DNA from: Ruminococcus sp.
GTDB taxonomy: Bacteria > Bacillota > Clostridia > Oscillospirales > Ruminococcaceae
Direction of reading: 5' to 3'
DNA: 35,498 nucleotides
NCBI GenBank assembly: GCA_017935865.1
Contig: JAGBGT010000039.1
Location: 1 to 35,498, forward strand
Numbering within the stretch: position 1 is the first letter of the stretch; every line of letters begins with the position of its first letter. The position numbers and the translations under genes were made by a program. The notes beneath the pieces are model-generated. The model searched no databases. It was not told the DNA's origin and worked only from the letters and a program-made list of their open reading frames with translations. Below, one piece after another: positions 1 through 7,902 of the stretch.

Positions 1-263
1 TAACTCCCGACGTTGCCAAGGCTGTAACAGAGGCTAAGGCTGGTAAGATCGAGTACCGTCTCGACAAGACAAATATCATTCACTGTCCTATAGGCAAGGC
101 ATCCTTCGGCGCTGCTAAGCTGGAGGAGAACTTCGCAACATTGATGGAGGCTGTAGTTAAGGCAAAGCCTGCGGCTGCCAAGGGTACTTACCTCAAGAGC
201 TGCACTGTAACTTCTACAATGGGACCTGGAGTTCCTGTTGCTACTGCTAAGTATGGTGTTTGA
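1..263 (+). CDS. rplA: 50S ribosomal protein L1, C-terminal part (gene cut by window start)
   Basis: The reading frame is open from base 3 to the TGA at 261-263 and gives 86 residues of the C-terminal part of ribosomal protein L1. Recognisable parts are the [20 protein letters not shown] stretch and the end [14 protein letters not shown]1 binds 23S rRNA at the L1 stalk and can repress its own mRNA. In most Firmicutes rplJ and rplL follow rplA. Here a strong terminator follows 24 bases after the stop and the next gene is unrelated, so L10/L12 must be encoded elsewhere. The start lies outside the window. Confidence 0.93.
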   Translation, partial: TPDVAKAVTEAKAGKIEYRLDKTNIIHCPIGKASFGAAKLEENFATLMEAVVKAKPAAAKGTYLKSCTVTSTMGPGVPVATAKYGV

Positions 264-287
264 TTAAATTATTTTAACGTTAAGAAG

Positions 288-322
288 ACTGCCGCGATAT
301 ATGATATTGCGGCAGTTTTTTT
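288..322 (+). terminator. Rho-independent terminator after rplA
   Basis: A 13-bp stem (288-300 with 304-316, one G-T pair) closes a 3-base ATG loop and is followed directly by seven T. It ends the ribosomal protein transcript. Confidence 0.9.
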
Positions 323-359
323 GCGGATAAAAATTTATCGAAATTTGTCTCCGCGCCTG

Positions 360-388
360 TTGAAATTTTAATGCTGATATGATATAAT
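360..388 (+). promoter_or_regulatory. Sigma-A type promoter of the cysteine desulfurase-thiI operon
   Basis: TTGAAA at 360-365, a 17-base spacer, then TATAAT at 383-388 with an upstream TG (380-381) that makes it an extended -10. It sits 37 bases before the TTG start of the next gene. Seen by eye, not mapped. Confidence 0.7.
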
Positions 389-424
389 AAATATGATCGT
401 ATTTTTTGTTGGAGGCTGATTTTT

Positions 425-1555
425 TTGACTATTTATCTCGATAATGCCGCAACCACCAAGCCCTGTCAGGAGGCTGTAGATGCCGCGGTCAGGGCAATGA
501 CGCTGTACTACGGCAATCCGTCCTCTCTCCACCGGGCAGGGCTGGAGGCACAACTGGAAACGGACAAGGCGCGGAAAATTATTGCTAAGTCTCTCGGGAC
601 GGACAGCGGAAATATTATTTTTACCTCCGGCGCAACAGAGAGCAATAACCTTGCCATTCGCGGTACTGCTGCCGCCTACGGAAAGAGAAAACGTAAAATT
701 GTGGCATCGGCGATCGAGCACGCCTCGGTGGACGAGACCCTTTTGGCTATGGAAAGCATAGGCTTTGAGGTCGTTCGTGTTGCCGCCAGGGAGGACGGCA
801 GATACTATGCCGCAGATTTTTTACAAGCCTGCGACGAGAATACCTGTCTGCTGACTATGATGTCGGTGAACAACGAAACGGGATATATCATGCCGGTAAA
901 GGAGACGTTTTCCGCAGTAAAACGGCGTTTTCCGGATATCAGAACTCATAGCGACTGCGTTCAGGCGTATATGAAAATTCCGGTAAACGCGGCGGCTCTC
1001 AATGCCGATTTGATCTCTCTCAGCGGACATAAGATCCACGGAGCTAAGGGCATCGGGGCGCTGTACATAAAAAAGGGAGTCCGGGTGCTTCCCATTGTCT
1101 CAGGCGGAAAGCAGGAAAAGGGCATTCGTTCGGGAACGGAGGCTGTTCCGCTGATCTGCGCTTTTGGTGCAGCCGTTGAGAAGTTCATGCCGACGATCGC
1201 TGAGCGTTACAAAAGAGCGGAGGAGCTAAAGGCATCTTTGCTGGAAAAATTATCCGGGATCGACGGTGTTACGGTAAATTCGCCTGGGGACGGTTCACCA
1301 TACATTATTAATATATCCGCTGCAGGAAAGCGTTCGGAGATAATGCTGCACTACCTGGAGAGCAGGGATATTTACGTCAGCAGCGGCTCTGCCTGTTCAA
1401 AAGGGCAGCAGAGCGGCGTTCTCGGCATTTTCGGCATAACCGGAAAGGCTGCGGACAGCGCGCTGCGGATAAGTATTACCGCTGAAACCACGGAGGACGA
1501 GCTTGAAGCCTTTGCTCAGTCACTTCGGGACGGGATCGCCAACGTCAGGGGATAA
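425..1555 (+). CDS. Cysteine desulfurase (NifS/IscS family), probable sulfur donor for ThiI
   Basis: This is a 376-residue PLP enzyme that converts cysteine to alanine and passes on a persulfide. The N-terminal YLDNAATTKP, the ATESNN motif near residue 71, the PLP lysine K203 in SGHKIHG and the catalytic loop cysteine C324 in SSGSACSKG are all present. The start is a TTG at 425, nine bases after GGAGG at 411-415; no ATG fits the conserved N-terminus. The stop is 34 bases before thiI. The Bacillus NifZ-ThiI pair has the same arrangement and makes 4-thiouridine at tRNA position 8, so that role is inferred here. No iscU- or sufU-like scaffold gene is next to it, which favours dedicated tRNA thiolation over general Fe-S assembly. 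Confidence 0.93.
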   Translation: MTIYLDNAATTKPCQEAVDAAVRAMTLYYGNPSSLHRAGLEAQLETDKARKIIAKSLGTDSGNIIFTSGATESNNLAIRGTAAAYGKRKRKIVASAIEHASVDETLLAMESIGFEVVRVAAREDGRYYAADFLQACDENTCLLTMMSVNNETGYIMPVKETFSAVKRRFPDIRTHSDCVQAYMKIPVNAAALNADLISLSGHKIHGAKGIGALYIKKGVRVLPIVSGGKQEKGIRSGTEAVPLICAFGAAVEKFMPTIAERYKRAEELKASLLEKLSGIDGVTVNSPGDGSPYIINISAAGKRSEIMLHYLESRDIYVSSGSACSKGQQSGVLGIFGITGKAADSALRISITAETTEDELEAFAQSLRDGIANVRG

Positions 1556-1589
1556 TAATATCACAAATACAATAACAGGAGAACATAAA

Positions 1590-2774
1590 ATGAAAGAAAT
1601 AGTACTTGTAAAATTCGGAGAAATGGTTCTTAAAGGGCTGAATAAAAAGACTTTTGAGGATATGCTGCGCAAGAATATCAAGCGGAGACTTCGGGGTCTG
1701 GGACGCTTTGAGCTGACGACCATGCAGTCCACAACATATATTACGCCTCTTGACGACGGTTGCGACCTTGACGCTGTTGTTGACCGCGTTAAGAAAATTT
1801 TCGGAATTGCCGCGCTCTGCCGCGCCTGTGTCTGCGAAAAGAATTTCGACGACATAACGGCAAAGGCTGTAGAATATCTGGAGGCTGTTCTCTCCGGCGC
1901 GAGGACGTTCAAGGTCAATGCCAAGCGTTCGGACAAGGCGTTTCCCATGAAGTCCCCGGAAATATGTGCCGAGCTGGGCGGTATTCTGCTGGAGAAGTTT
2001 CCGCATCTAATTGTTGACGTGAAAGAGCCGGAGATCACCGTTACTGTAGAGGTGCGCGATACCAATGCCTATATTCATGCTGAGAATATCAAGGGTGCAG
2101 GCGGACTTCCCGTTGGTAGCAGCGGAAAAGCTCTGCTTCTGCTTTCCGGAGGCATAGACAGCCCGGTCGCCGGATGGATGATGGCGAAGAGAGGCGTTCA
2201 TATCGCCGCGATCCACTATGTCAGTCCGCCGTATACCTCCGACAGAGCGCAGCTAAAGGTTGAACAGCTCTGCGAAAAGCTCACGGATTACTGCGGAGGC
2301 ATCGCCTTTTTCTGCGTGCCATTTACTGAGATCCAGGAGGCGATAAAGGACAATTGTCCGGAGGAGTATTTCACTATCATCATGCGCCGGCTGATGATGG
2401 AAATTGCTCAGCGTATAGCCGAAAAGGACAACTGCCTTGCTCTGATCACCGGAGAGAGTGTGGGACAGGTGGCAAGTCAGACCATGGCGGCTATGGCGTG
2501 TACCGACGCGGTCTGCCGCATACCGGTTTTCCGTCCCTGCGTTGGAATGGATAAAACTGAGATCATTGAAATTGCGCGTAAAATAGACACTTTTGAGACA
2601 TCAATAGAGCCGTATGAGGACTGCTGCACTGTGTTTACGCCGCGCCACCCGAAAGTCCGCCCCAGGCTGGAGGACATCGAAAATGCGCAGAATGCCTTTG
2701 ATTTCGAGCCTCTGATACAGAAAGCTGTTTACGGCACTGAGATGAAATCTTTTGAATATTCGGCGGATAATTGA
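1590..2774 (+). CDS. thiI: tRNA 4-thiouridine synthase ThiI (no rhodanese domain)
   Basis: This is a 394-residue cytoplasmic enzyme that adenylates U8 of tRNA and inserts sulfur. It starts with the ThiI signature KEIVLVKFGEMVLKG. An N-terminal ferredoxin-like and THUMP region covers about residues 1-165, followed by GGLPVGSSGK (171-180) and the PP-loop SGGIDSP (186-192). The conserved CCTVFTPRHPKVRPRLEDIE lies near the C-terminus. The C-terminal rhodanese domain of the E. coli protein is missing, as in Bacillus, where a partner desulfurase supplies the sulfur; that partner lies just upstream. The ATG at 1590 has AGGAGAA at 1577-1583. The frame is open upstream, but that extension overlaps the desulfurase gene and is not conserved-looking. 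Confidence 0.95.
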   Translation: MKEIVLVKFGEMVLKGLNKKTFEDMLRKNIKRRLRGLGRFELTTMQSTTYITPLDDGCDLDAVVDRVKKIFGIAALCRACVCEKNFDDITAKAVEYLEAVLSGARTFKVNAKRSDKAFPMKSPEICAELGGILLEKFPHLIVDVKEPEITVTVEVRDTNAYIHAENIKGAGGLPVGSSGKALLLLSGGIDSPVAGWMMAKRGVHIAAIHYVSPPYTSDRAQLKVEQLCEKLTDYCGGIAFFCVPFTEIQEAIKDNCPEEYFTIIMRRLMMEIAQRIAEKDNCLALITGESVGQVASQTMAAMACTDAVCRIPVFRPCVGMDKTEIIEIARKIDTFETSIEPYEDCCTVFTPRHPKVRPRLEDIENAQNAFDFEPLIQKAVYGTEMKSFEYSADN

Positions 2775-2890
2775 GAGCAGAAAAAATTGGAAAAATATAC
2801 AAATATTTCCTGATTTGTTGTGCAGAATGATGAAAAATGACAATTTTACTTCGCTTATAAGTTGATAATGTGAAATTTTAAGCCCATGAC

Positions 2891-2920
2891 TTGACAAGAA
2901 GGGCGAAAATGGTGTAAAAT
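2891..2920 (+). promoter_or_regulatory. Promoter of the sortase operon
   Basis: TTGACA at 2891-2896, an 18-base spacer and TAAAAT at 2915-2920. It lies in the 220-base gap after thiI and about 80 bases before the first sortase gene. Confidence 0.6.
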
Positions 2921-2999
2921 ATAAGTATTGTTGAAATGCGAATGCTATTGAAATGATGCCGGGTTAAATATTCCCGACAGCGGAGGCGAATTACCTTTG

Positions 3000-4358
3000 A
3001 TGAACGAAAACAACGAAAAAATCGAAAACGGCCCGGGTTTTGACTCAAGAGCCGAGAAGATAAAAGCTATCAGGGCGGCTTTGCAGAATAATGGGAACAG
3101 CGAAGCTCCTGCGGCTGGGAACGATGCTGCCCCGGAGGAGTATGCTCCGCGCCACGAAAGATCGCCTGAAACCGGCGATGCGCCAAGAAAGCCGCGGCGT
3201 CCGGATGGCTCGGGAAAGCCGGCAGGCAAGTCCGGAAAGAAGCCTGTGAAAAAAGGCGGAAAAAAGAAGAAAAAGAAGAAAAAGACTTTTGGGCAGAAAG
3301 TCCGCGGATTGTTCCCGGAAAAAGGCGACAGCGTCCTGGAGATTGCCCGGAAGATCATTTTCCTTGCTTCTGTTATTGCCATTGTCGTATGCGGTTATCT
3401 GGTAGGCGACTACTACCTCGATCTCTGGCGCAACCGGCGTGCAAACGATGAGATCGTCGAAATCTACAACACCTATCGCCCTATAGGACACGAGGAAATT
3501 GAGAATACCACCAATGAGGACGGTTCTTCAAGCAAGTATTATGAGCTGATGGACGGTGCGAAAAAGCTCCTGGATATAAACGACGACACAGTGGGATTCC
3601 TGACTATCCCCACTATTGATGGTCAGCCTATAATCGCTCTTCCCGTGGTTCAGGCGAATGATAACTCAAAATATCTCGACCGCAGCTTCAAGGGAGAGCA
3701 GTCGCGTGCAGGCACGCTGTTTATGGACTGGAGAAACAGCTTCGACCGCGTGAGAGATCACAAGCTGGTAGAGCTTAATTCCGAAAATATCATAATTTAC
3801 GGACATAATATGGCGGATGAGAGTATGTTCGGAAAGCTGAAATACTATGAGCGCAACTACGACTACTACGACAGCCACCCGATCATCCAGTTGAACTCGA
3901 ACTATGAGACTTATACTTATAAGATATTCTCGGTGATGATCGTTGATGCCAAGGACGAATCCGAGACAAAATATGATTGCTGGAATCGTCTGAATTTTTC
4001 GGATGAAAACGACTTCTACGACTTTGTCAACGGCGCAAAGAGGCGGTCGATGTGCCTGAATGATGTGGATGTTCTCTACGGCGACCAGCTTCTGACGCTG
4101 TCGACCTGCAACTATCTGCTGGATGACAGAAGCCGGCTTATCATTATGGCAAGACAGGTTCGTCCCGGCGAGGATCCTTACGAGGGTACAGCCAATAGTA
4201 CCAGAAGTGAAAATGTTCTCTGGCCGTCTATGTATTATGACCTGAAGCCGAATGAGAAGTACGACTGGGACGAGCTGTTCGTGCCGTACGGTCCGGAGGA
4301 TGCCAGAAAGGAAGCTCTGGAAAAGGCTGAAAAGGAAAAATCCAAGGATAAGGAATAG
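3000..4358 (+). CDS. Class B sortase with long basic N-terminal cytoplasmic region
   Basis: This 452-residue type II membrane protein should be a cysteine transpeptidase that anchors surface proteins to peptidoglycan. Residues 1-115 are hydrophilic and disorder-like, with a poly-lysine run at about 84-94. A transmembrane segment follows at about 117-136. The sortase domain has the class B hallmarks: catalytic H268 in IIYGHNM, C369 in TLSTCNY and R378 in RSRLIIMARQ. The approximately 115-residue N-terminal extension is longer than in typical SrtB (about 230-250 residues in total). A TTG at 2997 is also possible: GGAGG at 2982-2986 is 10 bases from TTG and 13 from ATG. A second sortase starts 30 bases downstream. 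No NPQTN- or LPXTG-type substrate is encoded in the window, so the target is unknown. Confidence 0.9.
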   Translation: MNENNEKIENGPGFDSRAEKIKAIRAALQNNGNSEAPAAGNDAAPEEYAPRHERSPETGDAPRKPRRPDGSGKPAGKSGKKPVKKGGKKKKKKKKTFGQKVRGLFPEKGDSVLEIARKIIFLASVIAIVVCGYLVGDYYLDLWRNRRANDEIVEIYNTYRPIGHEEIENTTNEDGSSSKYYELMDGAKKLLDINDDTVGFLTIPTIDGQPIIALPVVQANDNSKYLDRSFKGEQSRAGTLFMDWRNSFDRVRDHKLVELNSENIIIYGHNMADESMFGKLKYYERNYDYYDSHPIIQLNSNYETYTYKIFSVMIVDAKDESETKYDCWNRLNFSDENDFYDFVNGAKRRSMCLNDVDVLYGDQLLTLSTCNYLLDDRSRLIIMARQVRPGEDPYEGTANSTRSENVLWPSMYYDLKPNEKYDWDELFVPYGPEDARKEALEKAEKEKSKDKE

Positions 4359-4387
4359 CAAGCAATATCAAGGGATGAATAATACCA

Positions 4388-5347
4388 ATGAATACAACCG
4401 CTAAAATTGCTACTGCCTGTGCAGCCTTACTGGCTGCCGCTGTGCTTAACTTTATGGCAATTACATTGAATAAGGAAGCGCCGCCTGAGTCGAAGCCAAC
4501 TCCGGTGGTCGAGCTTCCGCCATCCACTAAAGCTCCTACTGAAGCGCCGACTCTGCCGCTTTACGACTACGTCCCCACGGAGATGGGCATGACCGAAAAG
4601 GCAAAGCAGCTCCTGAATATAAACAAGGACTATGTGGGTTGGATAAAAATTGAGAATACCGATGTAGACTATCCCTTTGTGAAAGATCCCGGAGAGATAT
4701 ATGAGGACAACAGTTACTATGGCAACGAATACTACGGCATAAACGATTTCTACCTCCACCATGATTTCAACAAAAGGGAGTACGAATTTGCCGGTACACT
4801 GTTCATGGATTACTGCAATAATTTCGATGCGGTAGAGGACGTACAGTCCGAGAATATCGTTATTTACGGTCATAACATGGCAAACAATACCATGTTCGGT
4901 TCGCTGAGAAGATACCGTCAGGACTATGATTTCTATAAGGATGCGGCATTTGTGGAGCTGAGCAACAGATACCGCGATTATGACTACGTCATCTGCTGCT
5001 GCTTTATTACAGGCGGAAACTACTACTCCGACTTCCTCTATTGGCAGATGGAAGAGCTGGATAACGAGAAAGACTTCAACTACTACGTGGACACTATGAG
5101 GAGCAAACAGCTTTTCGATACCGGCGTGGATGTGAAATACGGCGACAAGCTGCTGACACTTTCTACCTGCTACGCCAGCGAGGACAACTCGCGGTTTGTC
5201 GTAGTGGCAAGGCGGCTTCGCGACGGCGAGATCGCAGGGGATCTGGATTCTATCGAGAAAACAGAGGAATACATAAAGGCTCAGGAAGAAAAGAAGAAAC
5301 AGGAAGAAAAGAAAAAGGAAACAGACAATTCGGAAGATTCACATTAA
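4388..5347 (+). CDS. Class B sortase (second of a tandem pair)
   Basis: This 319-residue membrane-anchored cysteine transpeptidase has a signal anchor at about residues 6-27. A Pro/Thr linker spans about 30-60, and the sortase domain carries H162 (VIYGHNM), C261 (TLSTCYA) and R269 (SRFVVVARR). The C-terminal tail is Lys/Glu-rich and charged. It lacks the long basic N-terminus of its neighbour, and the two differ clearly outside the catalytic motifs, so they are diverged paralogues that may use different substrates. An unusual CCC run lies at about 203-205 in the strand region before the catalytic Cys. A weak AGGGATG precedes the ATG. It is probably co-transcribed with the preceding sortase and the following SpoIID-like gene. 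Confidence 0.9.
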   Translation: MNTTAKIATACAALLAAAVLNFMAITLNKEAPPESKPTPVVELPPSTKAPTEAPTLPLYDYVPTEMGMTEKAKQLLNINKDYVGWIKIENTDVDYPFVKDPGEIYEDNSYYGNEYYGINDFYLHHDFNKREYEFAGTLFMDYCNNFDAVEDVQSENIVIYGHNMANNTMFGSLRRYRQDYDFYKDAAFVELSNRYRDYDYVICCCFITGGNYYSDFLYWQMEELDNEKDFNYYVDTMRSKQLFDTGVDVKYGDKLLTLSTCYASEDNSRFVVVARRLRDGEIAGDLDSIEKTEEYIKAQEEKKKQEEKKKETDNSEDSH

Positions 5348-5420
5348 TACTGATAACCAACTGATCCCAGTCAGACATTTTAGTCAGTTATTAGTATAAC
5401 AAGAATTTGAGGTGATTCCA

Positions 5421-6839
5421 ATGAATAGAAAGGTGCGTGCTGCGGCTGTTGCTGCCGGACTTGTGCTGTCAGTTACCGGTACTGCTCCGGATATAAAGGC
5501 TGTGGAAACTACAGTTCCTGCTGGAACGACCAGCACTTCTGCGGAGACTACCGTCCCGGAAGAGCAGGCAACTACCGCCGCTCCGGATGAGACGGGAGAA
5601 GCTCCCGAGGAGGAAAAAGATTGGTACAAGGCTGATTTTGGCGACTATGACGGCAGCCTTTCACTTATCAGCTATGAAGCGTCCCCGGAGTCCGGAGGCG
5701 GCGCGAAGAAGAAGTCCAAAGACCCGACTCCGGTCGAGCTGAATGTTACCGGAGGCTATGTGGGCGATATCCCATGGCTTGAAAGCGAGCCTGTTATCGA
5801 GTCATCGCCAGGCAGATTTGCCATTGTTACCTACGGCTGGGGACACGGCGTGGGATTGAGCCAGAACGGAGCGAATTATTTTGCAACATATGCCGGCTGG
5901 ACGTATCAGGATATTCTCTTCCACTACTATCCCGGCGCATATCTGATGAATACCGGACTTGCGGAGGAAGAGCAGATAACCATAAACGGCGTTACGGGAG
6001 ATGTGCTCTCGATGCTGTCCCAGGTAGTGTACAACGAGGTGGGAAGCTCCATGAATTATGAGGCTATGAAGGCTCAGGCTGTGGCGGCGTACACTTACTG
6101 TAAATATAACGGCAACGACGGAAACGACCTCCGCTGCAAGCCAAATCCGCCGCAGGTAGTTGTGGATGCCGTAAGCGAAGTGCTGGGGCAGGCGATGTAC
6201 TACGACGGAGACTACGCACTGACCATGTTCTATGCCTCCAGCGGCGGAATTACCGCAAACTGCTATGAGGTGTTCTGGGCGGATCTGCCGTATCTGCGCT
6301 CGGTTTCCAGCGATTACGACGCAGCATTTGACCCGCACTATGGCACGGTCACTTATGTTGATGATTTCCAGTTGAGAAATATGATACAGAGCGCATACGG
6401 GATCAAGCTTTCCGATGACCCGTTTAACTGGATAAAACCGGAATATTCGGCAGATACCGGATATGTTACATACGTTAATATAGATGATCAGCTTACGGTC
6501 AAGGGATATGATTTCAAGCTCGCTATGAATCTGAAATCATCCAAATTCAATCTGTATTACACGCCGAGACCGGAAGGAGAGGCTATACCGGACGGCTCTT
6601 CACAGATTATAGTTGTAGATCCGGACTATAATTATACACCGGGAATCAGCTATCCGAACGATTATCCTACTGATATCGGTTCAGTACCTGAGCCGACAGA
6701 TCCGCCTGTTGAGGATCAGACAGATCCGTGGTATGAAGATCCCACTGAGCCTCCTGTTGAGGATGTAACAGAACCCTGGCAGGATCCGGCAACAGAGCCT
6801 CCTGTCGTTTCTGATGACTCAGCCGCGGACGGAGAGTAA
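5421..6839 (+). CDS. Secreted SpoIID/LytB-like protein with circularly permuted motif order
   Basis: This 472-residue exported protein has a signal peptide at about 1-28 and a Thr/Pro/Glu-rich linker to about 65. The SpoIID/LytB motifs come in the order GWGHGVGLSQNGA (139-151) with YQDILFHYYPG, then NEVGSSMNYEAMKAQAVAAY (205-224), then FYASSGG (270-276) with PYLRSVSS. In SpoIID and LytB the GHGVGMSQ block is C-terminal to the other two, so the domain appears circularly permuted. The glutamate of the NE/SEM motif, E206, which matches the catalytic glutamate of SpoIID glycan lytic enzymes, is kept. The C-terminus holds degenerate Pro/Glu/Thr repeats. GAGGTGA at 5409-5415 fits the ATG at 5421. 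It follows the sortases and is likely peptidoglycan-active; no sporulation gene is nearby. Confidence 0.85.
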   Translation: MNRKVRAAAVAAGLVLSVTGTAPDIKAVETTVPAGTTSTSAETTVPEEQATTAAPDETGEAPEEEKDWYKADFGDYDGSLSLISYEASPESGGGAKKKSKDPTPVELNVTGGYVGDIPWLESEPVIESSPGRFAIVTYGWGHGVGLSQNGANYFATYAGWTYQDILFHYYPGAYLMNTGLAEEEQITINGVTGDVLSMLSQVVYNEVGSSMNYEAMKAQAVAAYTYCKYNGNDGNDLRCKPNPPQVVVDAVSEVLGQAMYYDGDYALTMFYASSGGITANCYEVFWADLPYLRSVSSDYDAAFDPHYGTVTYVDDFQLRNMIQSAYGIKLSDDPFNWIKPEYSADTGYVTYVNIDDQLTVKGYDFKLAMNLKSSKFNLYYTPRPEGEAIPDGSSQIIVVDPDYNYTPGISYPNDYPTDIGSVPEPTDPPVEDQTDPWYEDPTEPPVEDVTEPWQDPATEPPVVSDDSAADGE

Positions 6840-6846
6840 ACAGCTT

Positions 6847-7012
6847 TAGGGCAACACCGCACAAAGCACGCCTAACGGCTTTGCACGTCATATGCTTGCA
6901 TATTTTCCGTCATATCACACAAAAATCACTTGACAGGCGTCAGCCTGCCTGCGTGATTTTTATGCAATCTGACTGCGCATCTGCCGCACAATCTTTGTAC
7001 GGTGTTGCCTTA
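6847..7012 (+). repeat. MITE-like element with about 20-bp terminal inverted repeats
   Basis: The left end TAGGGCAACACCGCACAAAG (6847-6866) is matched by an inverted right end at 6993-7012, whose complement differs at two positions. TA flanks both sides, as for a TA target duplication. A second imperfect inverted repeat (AAAAATCAC and GTGATTTTT) lies inside. The 166-base element encodes no protein. It sits between the sortase/SpoIID operon and the mraZ promoter and could also act as a terminator. A diverged relative occurs after murE. Confidence 0.65.
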
Positions 7013-7079
7013 GAAAATAACAGATATAAGTCTTTGACTCCGTGCGAGAGCGGCGGTGTCAGAGACTTATTCTGGTTTT

Positions 7080-7145
7080 GGGAAAAAGGTGAAAAAAACC
7101 TATTTTTAATGCAAAATAATGCCCTTAGGGTGAAAAAAGGTAAAA
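7080..7145 (+). promoter_or_regulatory. Upstream GGG-A6-GGT boxes, possible MraZ sites
   Basis: Two copies of a GGG-(n)-AAAAA-GGT-(G/A)AAAA motif lie at 7079-7096 and 7124-7145. The second closely resembles a third copy at the mraZ transcription start (7282-7303). They sit in an AT-rich stretch with no open frame that looks coding. MraZ binds short repeated GGG/GTG-type boxes in other bacteria, so a regulatory role is inferred. Confidence 0.4.
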
Positions 7146-7249
7146 TTCAAGATAATTTATTTAACTTAAAGCACGCAGGAAAATTTAAAATCGTCTTAAT
7201 GCACAAAAATCACGCTTTTTTGTTGTTTGGAATTGTATGGTATTGAGGG

Positions 7250-7278
7250 TTGTAAAATATTGTGAAATACTGTATAAT
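7250..7278 (+). promoter_or_regulatory. Promoter of the dcw (mraZ) cluster
   Basis: TTGTAA at 7250-7255, a 17-base spacer and a perfect TATAAT at 7273-7278. The predicted start near 7285 falls on the downstream box repeat. The 5' leader to mraZ is about 97 bases. Confidence 0.65.
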
Positions 7279-7282
7279 AGAC

Positions 7283-7313
7283 TTAGGGGTAAAAAAAGGT
7301 GATAGGTTGTGAT
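7283..7313 (+). promoter_or_regulatory. Candidate MraZ operator: 10-bp-phased boxes at the mraZ start site
   Basis: Directly after the -10 box the sequence reads AGGGGTAAAA, AAAGGTGATA, GGTTGTGATT. These are three consecutive 10-mers that share a T at the same phase, with G before it and A two bases after. MraZ autoregulates through three or four short boxes spaced 10 bp apart between promoter and gene in E. coli and mollicutes. Position and spacing fit; the exact box consensus in this lineage is not known to me. Confidence 0.45.
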
Positions 7314-7381
7314 TTTTGCCACTTTTTGGTAATGAACGGCAACGGGATGTTACCGGAAGGATAGAAAGTGAGGCGAAGAAT

Positions 7382-7813
7382 ATGGGCGAGCCGTTGTGCG
7401 GTACTTTTAATCCGAGTATTGACGCAAAGGGAAGAATGAGCTTTCCGAACAAGCTACGCGATATTCTTGGCGCTGAATTTTATCTTTGTGTTGGCTACGA
7501 CAAACCATATATCGCCGTTTACTCTGTGGAAGAGTTCAAAAAATACTGCGATAAACTCTACGAGATTGCAGGCGAGATCGGATCTGAGGCAAGAAGAATG
7601 CTTATTGCCGGGGCAGAGAGACAAGTTCCCGACAAGCAGGGCAGAATTTTTATTCCCCAGTTTCTCAGAGAATACGCCGGAATCACTAACGAGGTTACCG
7701 TAATAGGCAATCTGAACAGAGCTGAGATCTGGGACAGCGCGAAGTATGACGAAAATCGGAAGAGCGTTGATCCTGCCGCTATCAGAGCGGCACTGGCTAA
7801 TCTCGTGCTTTAA
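7382..7813 (+). CDS. mraZ: Transcriptional regulator MraZ
   Basis: This 143-residue protein has two AbrB/SpoVT-like half-domains, each with the family DxxGR motif: DAKGRMSFPNKLR and DKQGRIFIPQFLR. MraZ forms a ring-shaped oligomer that binds repeated boxes upstream of its own gene and represses the dcw cluster. The ATG at 7382 has TGAGG at 7369-7373 and gives a normal-length protein; the longer open frame from 7316 adds residues that do not fit the family. It is the first gene of the cluster, 89 bases before rsmH. That gap contains a 7-bp hairpin (GCACTTA/TAAGTGC, 7852-7872). Confidence 0.95.
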   Translation: MGEPLCGTFNPSIDAKGRMSFPNKLRDILGAEFYLCVGYDKPYIAVYSVEEFKKYCDKLYEIAGEIGSEARRMLIAGAERQVPDKQGRIFIPQFLREYAGITNEVTVIGNLNRAEIWDSAKYDENRKSVDPAAIRAALANLVL

Positions 7814-7902
7814 TCCCGAATCTCCGGGAAGAATATGCGGCGGTCGATGCCGCACTTATTCCGCGTAAGTGCGCGGATGCACAGAAGGAAGCGAGGCTTA
7901 TA

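Noticed and set aside
1520-2065. Long minus-strand frames opposite thiI (181 and 153 residues)
   Set aside because: They mirror a well-supported + strand gene and show no conserved motifs.
6881-7246. 121-residue + strand open frame downstream of the SpoIID-like gene
   Set aside because: It runs through the MITE-like repeat and the AT-rich mraZ upstream region, has no ribosome site and no protein-like character.
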